A model generated the notes under the pieces. The model saw only the letters and a list, made by a program, of their open reading frames with translations. It had not been told where the DNA came from and did no database searches. A stretch of DNA of 39,742 nt from an uncultured Pelagibacteraceae bacterium (GTDB lineage Bacteria > Pseudomonadota > Alphaproteobacteria > Pelagibacterales > Pelagibacteraceae): positions 1 to 39,742 of the forward strand of contig CACDSY010000007.1 of NCBI GenBank assembly GCA_902555585.1, in the 5' to 3' direction. How positions within the stretch are numbered: the first letter of the stretch is position 1; every line of letters begins with the position of its first letter. Positions 10,306 to 17,926 of the stretch are shown here, piece by piece. The position numbers were made by a program, and so were the translations under genes.

Positions 10306-11513
10306 TGAAAATTAGACCTGTAATACTTTGTGGTGGCGCAGGCACAAGACTTTGGCCAGATAAAAAAAAACATCAAGCAAAACAATTTATTGATTTTGGT
10401 GGATGGAGCTTAATTCAAAAAACTTTAGAAAGAGTTAATAAACCAATTTTTGATTTTCCTATAATCAGTACAAATTTAAAATACTTAAAACAAGTCAAAT
10501 TAGCTTTAAAAAAAAGTAAAATAAAAAAGTTTAAAATAGTTTTAGAGCCAGCTAAAAAAAATACCGCACCAGCAATATTAGTGTCCGCTTTAATAAAAGA
10601 TATTCCATTAGAGCAACCATTAATGTTTTTTGCAGCAGATCATTTAATTGAAAAATCTAATGTTTTAAATAAAGCCCTATTAAAAAATAAATCAAATTTA
10701 GATGATCAAAATTTATTTATTTTTGGAATTAAACCAACAAATCCATCAAGTGAGTATGGATATTTTTTAACTAAAAAAATTAAATCTATAAATAAAGTTA
10801 CAAAATTTATTGAAAAACCAAATTTATCAAAAGCAAAAGAAGTAATTAAAAAAAAAGGTTATTGGAATTCTGGCATGTTTTATTTAAGAAAAGATTCAAT
10901 TATTAATAACTTTAAAAAATATCAAAATAAAACCTACAAAAGTTGTGTTGAGGCAATTAAAAAAGGCAAATATAAAAATAATACCTACTACTTAAATAAA
11001 AGAGCTTTTGAAAAATCAATCGAGAAATCTTTTGATTATGCAATACTTGAGAAAACAAATAAAATTAATGCTATTAAACTAGATATACCTTGGTCTGATC
11101 TTGGTAGTTGGAAAGAGATACTCAAGATATATGATAAAAATAAAAGAAAACACTTTAAGAAAAAGAATATTTTTTATAGACCATGGGGGAGTTATTTAAA
11201 TTTATTCGAAGGAAAAGAGTTTTTAATTAAAGAATTATCAGTTAAACCTAAAGGTATATTAAGTCTTCAAAAACATCATCACAGAGCAGAACATTGGTTA
11301 GTTACAAAAGGTAATCCAAGAATAACTTTAAATAAAAATATTATTAATAAAAAACCTGATGAGCATATATTTATTCCATTAGGAGCAATTCATAGAATAC
11401 AAAATCCTGGAAAAAAACCTGTAAAAATTATGGAAGCTCAAGTTGGTTCAATTCTAAAAGAGACTGATATTGTTAGATATCAAGACATTTATGGTAGAGC
11501 AAATAAACTTTAA
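10305..11513 (+). CDS. manC: mannose-1-phosphate guanylyltransferase / mannose-6-phosphate isomerase
   Basis: Makes GDP-mannose from mannose-1-phosphate and GTP; the C-terminal domain belongs to the type II phosphomannose isomerase (cupin) family. The N-terminal nucleotidyltransferase has the GGAGTRLWP signature (residues 10-18), a conserved lysine later in the loop (AKQFIDFGG), FAADH near residue 105 and FIEKP. The C-terminal cupin begins at RPWGSY near residue 289 and contains KHHHRAEHWLVTKG and FIPLGAIHR. At 402 residues it is shorter than the usual 460-480, with both domains present but compacted. Its lysine content is much higher than in ilvD. It overlaps the ilvD stop by one base. The product probably feeds surface polysaccharide or glycolipid synthesis. 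Confidence 0.88.
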   Translation: MKIRPVILCGGAGTRLWPDKKKHQAKQFIDFGGWSLIQKTLERVNKPIFDFPIISTNLKYLKQVKLALKKSKIKKFKIVLEPAKKNTAPAILVSALIKDIPLEQPLMFFAADHLIEKSNVLNKALLKNKSNLDDQNLFIFGIKPTNPSSEYGYFLTKKIKSINKVTKFIEKPNLSKAKEVIKKKGYWNSGMFYLRKDSIINNFKKYQNKTYKSCVEAIKKGKYKNNTYYLNKRAFEKSIEKSFDYAILEKTNKINAIKLDIPWSDLGSWKEILKIYDKNKRKHFKKKNIFYRPWGSYLNLFEGKEFLIKELSVKPKGILSLQKHHHRAEHWLVTKGNPRITLNKNIINKKPDEHIFIPLGAIHRIQNPGKKPVKIMEAQVGSILKETDIVRYQDIYGRANKL

Positions 11514-11633
11514 TTAAATTGTAATAATCTATAAATATTTTTGTCATCAACATTAATTATAAAATTCTAATAAAATTTTAAATTATAAAACATCTTTATT
11601 TCCCCTTAATTTTAAAATTTTGTTGATTAACTA

Positions 11634-11666
11634 CTTTCCCCTTTTTTAATTACAAAAAGGGGAAAG
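11634..11666. terminator. inverted repeat between convergent manC and the small lysine-rich gene, possible terminator
   Basis: CTTTCCCCTTTTT (11634-11646) pairs perfectly over 13 bp with AAAAAGGGGAAAG (11654-11666), loop of 7. It lies between two convergent genes, where a shared terminator is expected. Neither side is followed by a T-run; the T-tract is inside the stem. A second TTTCCCCTT copy lies about 35 bases upstream at 11600. Terminator function is therefore only probable. Confidence 0.5.
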
Positions 11667-11678
11667 AAGATTTAGAAA

Positions 11679-11888
11679 TTAATTATTTACAGATGCGGAA
11701 CTCTCGATAGTCCTCTTTTTAGCTAGTTTTTTTGTTTTTTTTTCAGCAACTCTTTTTTCAATACTTGCAATTTTAATATTAATTTTAGATAATTTTTTTT
11801 CTTTTAAATTGATCTTATTTTTAAGTTTTTCTATTAACTTGATAACCTTTTTTTTTCTTTTTTCATTTTTCTTTAACTTTTTACTCAT
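11679..11888 (-). CDS. small lysine-rich protein, function unknown
   Basis: A 69-residue protein with 24 lysines and 3 arginines by hand count. Heptad-like hydrophobic spacing (VIKLIEKLKNKI, then LSKINIKIASIEKRV) suggests one long basic helix or coiled coil, ending in a short Ser/Asn-rich tail. It has one of the strongest ribosome binding sites in the window: AGGAGG on the minus strand (11894-11899), 5 bases before the ATG. That argues it is really translated. There is no signal peptide and no recognised family. A nucleic-acid- or ribosome-binding role is a guess from charge alone. Confidence 0.6.
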   Translation of the reverse strand: MSKKLKKNEKRKKKVIKLIEKLKNKINLKEKKLSKINIKIASIEKRVAEKKTKKLAKKRTIESSASVNN

Positions 11889-11976
11889 AATGACCTCCTG
11901 TGTAATTTTATAATAATTATATTTAAATTAAATATCTTAGTAAAATGATTTTTTGATAAATTCTCTTATTTAAAAG

Positions 11977-12864
11977 TTATGCTGTTAATATGTTAAAATA
12001 TTTTCCTGATTTCCTTAATTCTACGTTATCACAATATTGATATTTATCACCATCAATTTGAATTGGAATTTTTTTCCCTTGTCCATCAATTTTTAGCTCA
12101 CTGGAATAAGATGTTATAACACTCGTAGACTTCGATAAATCTCCAAAAAAAATAATCAAATAAATATAATAAAGTATTTTTATTCTTGTAAGGTCTTTGA
12201 ATACATAAGTAATAATTTTGTTATCAAATATATTTGTTTTATTAATTTTGTAGTGACCCGCATAATAATTGGTATTAGAACATAACACCCAGTCAGCTAT
12301 ATGATTTTGACCATCTATGTTAACTTTTAATTTTTGATTTTTCATTAACAAAAATTTTTGCAATCCTTTATATCCAAAAATAATTTTACCTAACAGTTTT
12401 TTTAGAGAACTATTAATTGAATGGACTATCGTTGCATCCCAACCTATACCTGCCATTAAAATAAAATAATCATTATTAATTTTTACTAAATTAGTTTGTT
12501 TTAAATTGTTTGATTGTAAAATTTGAACAATTTTACTTATTTTTTTACTCATATTTAGTTCAGCTTGAAGTAAATTAGCAGTTCCAGCTGGTATATAACC
12601 AATAGCAAAATCTTTTTTTGGAACAAAATTATTTTTAATAAGTTTGTTTATTGCAAATGATACTGAACCATCGCCTCCAGCAACTACAAGTCTATCTATA
12701 TTTAACTTAGAAATATTTTTAAATACTGCCTCTGCTTTATCCACGCTCTCAGTTTCAAAAAAAGAAACATCGTTATACTTAGAAAGTTCATCAGAAATTT
12801 TTTTTATAAATTTAGATTTTCTGCCAGAGGAAGCGTTTTTGTTGTAAATAATGCAATATTTCAT
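11977..12864 (-). CDS. YegS/diacylglycerol-kinase-family lipid kinase
   Basis: A soluble or membrane-associated lipid kinase that phosphorylates diacylglycerol, sphingosine or a related lipid using ATP. I chose the start MKYCIIYNKNASSGRK at 12864, which begins the catalytic domain directly. The open frame continues 13 codons further to 12903, but that extension has no family match. The glycine-rich ATP motif VVAGGDGSVSF (GGDGS at residues 63-67) and IPAGTANLLQ are diagnostic of DAGK_cat/YegS. Its length, 295 residues, is typical. It is transcribed divergently from plcP-agt, whose first enzyme releases diacylglycerol, so diacylglycerol is an attractive substrate. That is inference from position. 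Confidence 0.8.
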   Translation of the reverse strand: MKYCIIYNKNASSGRKSKFIKKISDELSKYNDVSFFETESVDKAEAVFKNISKLNIDRLVVAGGDGSVSFAINKLIKNNFVPKKDFAIGYIPAGTANLLQAELNMSKKISKIVQILQSNNLKQTNLVKINNDYFILMAGIGWDATIVHSINSSLKKLLGKIIFGYKGLQKFLLMKNQKLKVNIDGQNHIADWVLCSNTNYYAGHYKINKTNIFDNKIITYVFKDLTRIKILYYIYLIIFFGDLSKSTSVITSYSSELKIDGQGKKIPIQIDGDKYQYCDNVELRKSGKYFNILTA

Positions 12865-12870
12865 AATAAT

Positions 12871-12888
12871 TTTTAATATTTCCTTAAC
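12871..12888 (+). promoter_or_regulatory. weak candidate Pho box upstream of plcP
   Basis: Two half-sites 11 bases apart, TTTTAAT and CCTTAAC, match the (C/T)TGTAA(C/T) motif seen before pstS and phnX at 6 and 5 of 7 positions. They lie 61 bases before the plcP start, in the right orientation. Such matches arise easily in A/T-rich DNA, so this is only suggestive. Confidence 0.3.
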
Positions 12889-12949
12889 ATTACTATGGCA
12901 CAAAGAATTAAACGATTCTAGTGCAAATTGAATTAAAAAAAAGGATTAA

Positions 12950-13768
12950 ATGAAACCTATATTAAAATACAAAAGTATATTCATTTCAGATGTGCATCTT
13001 GGTACTAAAGGTTGCCAAGCAAATAAATTGCTTGAATTTTTTAAAAATACAAGATCAGAAAAACTTTACTGTGTAGGCGATATAATAGATGTTTGGGCAC
13101 TTCAAAAAAATTTTTATTGGCCACAAGAACATAATGACGTAATTCAAAAAATATTAAGAAAAGCAAGACATGGAACAGAAGTTTACTACGTTATAGGTAA
13201 TCATGATGAAGTGTTTCGAAAATTTATTCCTATGCATTTTGGACAGATAAAAATGATCAATAGAGTAATTCATCAGTCTGTTTTAAATAAAAAATATTTA
13301 GTTGTTCACGGTGATGCTTGGGATGGTGTTATGAGATATGCCAAATGGTTGTCGAAGTTAGGCGCAATAGCCTATGAAATGCTGTTGAAATTAAATGTAG
13401 TGATTAACTTTTTTAGACGTCTAAGAGGTAAAGGCCAGTGGTCTTTAGCAAAGTTTCTTAAATATAAGGTAAAAAATGCAGTTAAATATATGGGAGAATA
13501 CGAAAAAACAATTGCAGAATATGGAAAGAAAAAAAAATTTGATGGAATAATCTGTGGGCATATTCATCATGCCCAAAATGAAAATTATGATGGTGTTAAT
13601 TATTTAAATTGTGGAGACTGGGTTGAGTCTTGTACTGCCTTAGTTGAAAACTTTGATGGAACGTTTGAAATAATTTATTGGGATAAATTAAGAGAAGAAT
13701 TTTCAGATAGTCGTAATAATTCAGATAAAGAAGTAATTGAAACTCCAGGTCTGAAAAAGGCATCATAA
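12950..13768 (+). CDS. plcP: metallophosphoesterase, PlcP-type phospholipase C (lipid remodelling)
   Basis: Predicted to cleave the headgroup phosphate from membrane phospholipids, leaving diacylglycerol, during phosphate starvation. The 272 residues show all metal-binding blocks of the calcineurin-like fold: DVHLG (Asp14, His16), GDIIDVW (Asp44), GNHDEVF (Asn84, His85), VHGD (His120) and GHIHHA (His204, His206). Proteins like this are often named UDP-2,3-diacylglucosamine diphosphatase (LpxH), their close relatives. The neighbouring glycosyltransferase and the Pho regulatory block favour PlcP. It has AAGGA before the ATG, and its stop overlaps agt by one base (TAATG). The plcP-agt pair is established knowledge in SAR11 and other marine bacteria; the assignment here is by similarity and synteny. 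Confidence 0.85.
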   Translation: MKPILKYKSIFISDVHLGTKGCQANKLLEFFKNTRSEKLYCVGDIIDVWALQKNFYWPQEHNDVIQKILRKARHGTEVYYVIGNHDEVFRKFIPMHFGQIKMINRVIHQSVLNKKYLVVHGDAWDGVMRYAKWLSKLGAIAYEMLLKLNVVINFFRRLRGKGQWSLAKFLKYKVKNAVKYMGEYEKTIAEYGKKKKFDGIICGHIHHAQNENYDGVNYLNCGDWVESCTALVENFDGTFEIIYWDKLREEFSDSRNNSDKEVIETPGLKKAS

Positions 13769-14772
13769 TGAAAATATTAATTGTAACAGACGCTTATTTT
13801 CCACAAGTAAATGGTGTGGTAAGAACTTTAAATGAAACAGGAAAAAAACTTGAAGCAATGGGTCACGAAGTTGAGTATTTAAATCCCCAACTTTTCTTCA
13901 CTGTGCCAATGCCTAAATATAATGAAATAAGACTTTCTGTGAATATTTGGCCAAGAGTAAGTCATTTAATAAAAAAAATAAATCCTTCAGCCATACATAT
14001 AGCTACCGAAGGTCCTTTAGGATTTATGGCAAGAAGATATTGTCTTAAAAATAATCTAAAGTTTACCACAAGTTTTCACACAAGATTTGATAAATATATG
14101 AAATTATATTTACCTTGGGTTCCTGAAAAATTATCACAGAAATTCCTAAGCAACTTTCATAACAAAGCAGAAAAAATTTTGGTTACAACCGAATCTATGA
14201 AAAAAGAACTAATTCAAATTGGAGTAGATGAAAGTAAAATGGTTGTTTGGACAAGAGGTGCTGATCATGGATCGTTTAAAAATCCAAAAAAAATCAATTT
14301 AGAATATAAAAGGCCTATATGGATATATGTAGGTCGAGTGGCTATTGAAAAAAATATTCGTGCTTTTTTAAATCTAAAATTAGAAGGAACAAAACTTCTT
14401 GTTGGTAAAGGACCAGATATTGAAAAGTTAAAAAAAGAATTTCCAGATGCTCACTTCTTGGGTGAAAAAACTAATGGTGAATTAGCTTCATATTTTACAT
14501 CATCTGATGTTTTTGTCTTTCCAAGCAAAACAGATACGTTTGCAATTGTAATATGTGAATCCCTCAGTTGTGGTACACCAGTTGCAGCATTTCCTGTTCC
14601 TGGTCCTAAAGATATTTTCAAAGATAGTGAAATTAATTGTTTAGATGAGGATTTAGAAAAATCCGCAATGAAAGCTCTAAAAGTTGAAAGAGAAAAGTGC
14701 CTAGAATACTCTAAAAACTTTACTTGGGATAAAACCGCAGAAATTTTTATTAATAATATCTCCCCTAATTAA
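13768..14772 (+). CDS. agt: GT4-family glycosyltransferase, likely diacylglycerol glycosyltransferase (Agt)
   Basis: Predicted to add a sugar to the diacylglycerol released by PlcP, giving phosphorus-free glycolipids at the inner membrane. The 334 residues have a GT-B fold. The N-terminal domain has TDAYFPQVNGVVRTLNETGK and the acceptor-side SFHTRFDKYMKLY. The donor domain begins at IYVGRVAIEKNIRAFL, with FPSKTDTFAIVICESLSCGT carrying the family's acidic residues, then VPGPKDI. This resembles the MgtA/SqdX subgroup of GT4. The donor sugar cannot be read from sequence; GDP-mannose, UDP-glucose and UDP-glucuronate are candidates. The one-base overlap with plcP argues for coupled function. Confidence 0.85.
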   Translation: MKILIVTDAYFPQVNGVVRTLNETGKKLEAMGHEVEYLNPQLFFTVPMPKYNEIRLSVNIWPRVSHLIKKINPSAIHIATEGPLGFMARRYCLKNNLKFTTSFHTRFDKYMKLYLPWVPEKLSQKFLSNFHNKAEKILVTTESMKKELIQIGVDESKMVVWTRGADHGSFKNPKKINLEYKRPIWIYVGRVAIEKNIRAFLNLKLEGTKLLVGKGPDIEKLKKEFPDAHFLGEKTNGELASYFTSSDVFVFPSKTDTFAIVICESLSCGTPVAAFPVPGPKDIFKDSEINCLDEDLEKSAMKALKVEREKCLEYSKNFTWDKTAEIFINNISPN

Positions 14773-14843
14773 GTAACTAAAATTTAAATAATTGCATATT
14801 AAATTTTTAATATGTTAATTATATACTTAACTTCTAGAACATC

Positions 14844-15998
14844 ATGATTGGCCTCTTTGAAATACTATTAATCTGTGTAATTATATTTCTACTAATAATA
14901 ATTTATTCAAACAGAAATAAAAAAAATACTGATGATAAAATTATTATTTCAAAGTATGAAAAGGATGATAGCAAAACATTTATATTAGATGAATTAGAGG
15001 ATCAATTTATAGCATTAGATAAATTAAATATTATAAAATATGCCAATCCAAGTGCCGAAAAAAGATTTGGTAAAAATATTTTAAATACACATCTCGGCAC
15101 AATTTTAAGAAATCCTAATCTAGATGAAAAAATCAGAGAAGTTAAGTCTTCAAAAAAAACCAGTAATTTAGATTTAGAAATAAATTTGCCTTCATATCAG
15201 TATTACAGAGTTTATGTGATTCCTGGACCAACTGTAATTTTTACAGAAAAAGACTCTGTTGTTTTATTTTTAAAAGATCTTACTGAAATTTCAAAAGCAC
15301 AAAAATTTAGAACTGACTTTGTTGCTAATGTTAGCCATGAATTAAAAACTCCTCTTGTTTCAATTAAAGGCGCTATAGAGACAATAGAGGGTCCTGCTAA
15401 AGATGACGAAATAGCAAAGATAAAGTTTCTTAAAATAATCTCTTCACAAAGCAAAAGAATGGAAAATTTAATAAGTGATCTATTAATATTAAGCAGAATT
15501 GAACTCCAGGAGCATATAAGACCTGACAAACCAGTTAATTTGAAGAATGTATTCACAAAAGTAAAAGATATTCATTTTACTAGCTTAAAAGAAAAAAATA
15601 TTAATCTTGAAATTAATTTAGATATTGTAAGTGATGTTATTGGTGATGAAGATAAATTAATAACAGTTTTTTCTAATTTATTAGATAATGCTATTAAATA
15701 CTCAAAAGAAAAATCAACTATAAATATATTAGCTTCTCCAAGTAAAGGGAAACTCATAACAAAAGGAATTAAAATATCTGTATCTGATCAAGGTATTGGA
15801 ATTCCTGAGGATCAAATTAACAGGGTAACTGAAAGATTTTATAGAGTAGATGTTGAAGAGAGCAGGAAAGTTGGTGGAACAGGTTTAGGTCTTGCAATTG
15901 TCAAACATATAATTTCTCAACATAGAGGTGATTACGAAATAAAAAATCTTAATGGTAAAGGAACCGAAATTAACATTCATTTACCTAGTGAATTATAA
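14844..15998 (+). CDS. phoR: phosphate-regulon sensor histidine kinase
   Basis: Membrane sensor kinase that phosphorylates PhoB when phosphate is scarce. The 384 residues begin with one strong transmembrane helix (residues 2-21) and a short linker, then a PAS-like domain (about 48-148). The HisKA dimerisation domain has His165 in FVANVSHELKTPL, and the HATPase domain has the N box (NLLDNAIKYS), G1 (DQGIGIPE) and G2 (GGTGLGLAIVKH). This is standard PhoR architecture and it stands upstream of pst-phoU-phoB. A 71-base gap separates it from agt; I see no good Pho box there, so it may depend partly on read-through. A generic sensor kinase is possible but unlikely in this setting. Confidence 0.9.
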   Translation: MIGLFEILLICVIIFLLIIIYSNRNKKNTDDKIIISKYEKDDSKTFILDELEDQFIALDKLNIIKYANPSAEKRFGKNILNTHLGTILRNPNLDEKIREVKSSKKTSNLDLEINLPSYQYYRVYVIPGPTVIFTEKDSVVLFLKDLTEISKAQKFRTDFVANVSHELKTPLVSIKGAIETIEGPAKDDEIAKIKFLKIISSQSKRMENLISDLLILSRIELQEHIRPDKPVNLKNVFTKVKDIHFTSLKEKNINLEINLDIVSDVIGDEDKLITVFSNLLDNAIKYSKEKSTINILASPSKGKLITKGIKISVSDQGIGIPEDQINRVTERFYRVDVEESRKVGGTGLGLAIVKHIISQHRGDYEIKNLNGKGTEINIHLPSEL

Positions 15999-16072
15999 AC
16001 TTCATATAATTTAACAATTTTCACAATATAATTTAATTTGTAAATAACGGATTTTTTCAATAAGGTTGTTAA

Positions 16073-16705
16073 ATGAAAAAAATAATAATAAATTTTTTTA
16101 TTTTTTCTTACTTATTCTTTAATTTTATATCAAATTCTTACTCTGAAGTTTCTAATAAAAAAGACATTACAACACTTTTAAGAAACCAACAACTTACTGT
16201 ATTTGATATTGGTATTTTTAGAATGAAAAATGACTTAGAAAATACCAAAAGCACTGTCAGTAAACATTTTCCATCTGACAAAGTAAATGTTGATCATATC
16301 TATACTGAGGTTTTAACTTCATTCTGGAGAGATACAATTGATTTGATTGTATCAATCCCAATGAACAAAAACTTAAAAAAAGAAAATTATATGTCTGACA
16401 TGTATAGATGTAAAAATATTTTCTTTTCTGTAAGAGATCATTTGTTAAGAAAACAAAATGAGAGTAATTATAATTTTAATAGAGCCTCAAGTTATATAAT
16501 TACTACTTTTTCTACCCCCACAAGTTGGCCTTCATGGAAATATGATCAAAATCAAGTAAAAGACCTTATATCAATGATACAACTAGAAGTTACTTTAAGA
16601 CCAACAAAGAGCTTAGCACTAAGTGAAAATGTCAGCCCAATTCGTTGTCGAGGAGATTTAGCTGCAGATAATGATACCTTAATCATCTCTAAAAAATACA
16701 ACTAA
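16073..16705 (+). CDS. exported protein of unknown function, between phoR and pstS
   Basis: A 210-residue protein with a clear N-terminal signal peptide (basic MKKIIIN, then a Phe/Ile-rich core, probable cleavage near SNSYS). The mature part is mixed helix and strand with no motif I recognise. Two cysteines (MYRCKNIFF and PIRCRGDLA) are about 80 residues apart and could form a disulfide in the periplasm. An aromatic stretch (TPTSWPSWKYD) sits between them. The start has AAGGTTG upstream. Its place between phoR and pstS suggests a role in phosphate sensing or uptake, but nothing in its sequence proves this. Confidence 0.72.
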   Translation: MKKIIINFFIFSYLFFNFISNSYSEVSNKKDITTLLRNQQLTVFDIGIFRMKNDLENTKSTVSKHFPSDKVNVDHIYTEVLTSFWRDTIDLIVSIPMNKNLKKENYMSDMYRCKNIFFSVRDHLLRKQNESNYNFNRASSYIITTFSTPTSWPSWKYDQNQVKDLISMIQLEVTLRPTKSLALSENVSPIRCRGDLAADNDTLIISKKYN

Positions 16706-16715
16706 AAAGTTACCT

Positions 16716-16744
16716 ATTTAACAAAACTGTAACAAATTTGTAAT
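16716..16744 (+). promoter_or_regulatory. Pho box array upstream of pstS
   Basis: Three half-sites at exact 11-base spacing: ATTTAAC (16716-16722), CTGTAAC (16727-16733) and TTGTAAT (16738-16744), each separated by 4 A/T-rich bases. This is the direct-repeat geometry of PhoB sites (7 + 4 + 7). It ends 68 bases before the pstS start. Confidence 0.8.
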
Positions 16745-16812
16745 ACTAGAGTCCTCAATAAAATTTATTAAGCGAGTCGTTAATTAACTTTAATTCACGA
16801 AAGGATATTAAA

Positions 16813-17847
16813 ATGAAAAAACTAACTATAGTTCTTGCTTCAATAGTTGCCATTTCTGTTGCCACTATTGCTCAAGCAAGAGATCAAATCAAAATAGTTG
16901 GATCATCTACTGTATTCCCTTACGCAACAATAGTTGCTGAAAGATTCGGGCAAACTGGATTTAAAACACCAGTAATCGAGTCAACTGGTACAGGTGGTGG
17001 TGCAAAATTATTTTGTGCAGGTGTAGGAGAAGCTCACCCTGATATAACAAATGCATCAAGAGCAATGAAAGATAAAGAAAAAGCTCTTTGCAAAAAAAAT
17101 GGTGTTAATGAAATAGTTGAAGTTATTATAGGTAACGATGGTATTACTTTAGCATACAGTGTTGATGCTGAACCAGTAAACTTCACTAAAGAACAACTTT
17201 GGAAAGCTTTAGCAAAACACTCAGTTGTTGATGGTAAATTAGTAGACAACATATACAAAACATGGGATCAAATAGACCCAAGTTTACCAAAACAAAAGAT
17301 TTCAGTTATGATTCCCCCAGGAACATCCGGAACAAGAGATGCTTGGAATTCGTTAGTAATGAAAAAAGGTATGCCTAAAGAGGCTAAAGCATTATACAAA
17401 GCAGGTTTCGAAGCTGGAAATAAAAAATACAAAAAACCACAAAAACTTTACAGAGAAGATGGTGCTGCTATTGAAGTTGGAGAGAATGATAGTTTAATTA
17501 TTCAAAAATTATCGGAAGACAAAGAAATGTTTGGTTTCTTTGGATTTAGTTACTTCTTAGCCGCAAGAGATAAATTGCAAGCTGCAAGTATAGAAGGTGG
17601 TCAACCATCACTAGAATCTATCCAAGACTATAGTTATGCTGTTGCTAGACCATTATTCTTTTACGTAAAAAAAGCTCATGTTGGTGTAATTCCAGGATTA
17701 CATGAATTTGTAAAAGAATTCACTACAACTAAAGCTATTGGTAAAAGAGGTTACTTAGCGGAAATAGGACTTGTTCCACTTGATAAAGCAACTTACAGAA
17801 CAGTTAGAGATAATTCGAAAGCTCTTACTGCAATGTCAATGGAGTAA
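16813..17847 (+). CDS. pstS: phosphate ABC transporter, periplasmic phosphate-binding protein
   Basis: Binds inorganic phosphate in the periplasm for the PstCAB importer. The 344 residues start with a Sec signal peptide (MKKLTIVLASIVAISVATIA, cut after QA). The mature protein shows IKIVGSSTVFPY, the phosphate-binding ESTGTGGGAKLFCAGVGE region, SRAM, and PPGTSGTRDAW, all hallmarks of PstS. The ATG has GAAAGGAT upstream. It follows a three-half-site Pho box array and is followed by a strong hairpin, so it should be strongly induced under phosphate limitation and made in excess over the permease. Confidence 0.96.
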   Translation: MKKLTIVLASIVAISVATIAQARDQIKIVGSSTVFPYATIVAERFGQTGFKTPVIESTGTGGGAKLFCAGVGEAHPDITNASRAMKDKEKALCKKNGVNEIVEVIIGNDGITLAYSVDAEPVNFTKEQLWKALAKHSVVDGKLVDNIYKTWDQIDPSLPKQKISVMIPPGTSGTRDAWNSLVMKKGMPKEAKALYKAGFEAGNKKYKKPQKLYREDGAAIEVGENDSLIIQKLSEDKEMFGFFGFSYFLAARDKLQAASIEGGQPSLESIQDYSYAVARPLFFYVKKAHVGVIPGLHEFVKEFTTTKAIGKRGYLAEIGLVPLDKATYRTVRDNSKALTAMSME

Positions 17848-17869
17848 TATAATATTTGTTAACAAACTC

Positions 17870-17902
17870 AAAAGGGGCCCTATTAATTGGGCCCTTTTTT
17901 TT
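17870..17902 (+). terminator. intra-operon terminator/attenuator after pstS
   Basis: An 11-bp stem (17870-17880 with 17889-17899, one G-T pair, GC core GGGCCC) with an 8-base loop is followed by Ts to 17902, 22 bases after the pstS stop. The pstC ribosome binding site and TTG start follow within 25 bases. The palindrome TTTGTTAACAAA (17855-17866) sits immediately before it. Confidence 0.85.
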
Positions 17903-17926
17903 GTATAAATCTAAAGGAGCCAATAA

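Noticed and set aside
10305..11513. Short manC as a truncated gene
   Set aside because: Both the nucleotidyltransferase and the cupin domain are present and end normally; it is compact rather than broken.
12865..12903. Upstream ATG extension of the lipid kinase to 12903
   Set aside because: The added 13 residues have no family similarity, and the ATG at 12864 starts exactly at the conserved domain; the extension also reaches into the plcP promoter region.
14773..14843. TGTTAAT and CTTAAC before phoR as a Pho box
   Set aside because: The repeats are 12 rather than 11 bases apart and neither has a matching partner at the right spacing.
15999..16072. TTTAAC-like words before the unknown exported gene as a Pho box
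   Set aside because: No second half-site is found 11 bases away on either side.
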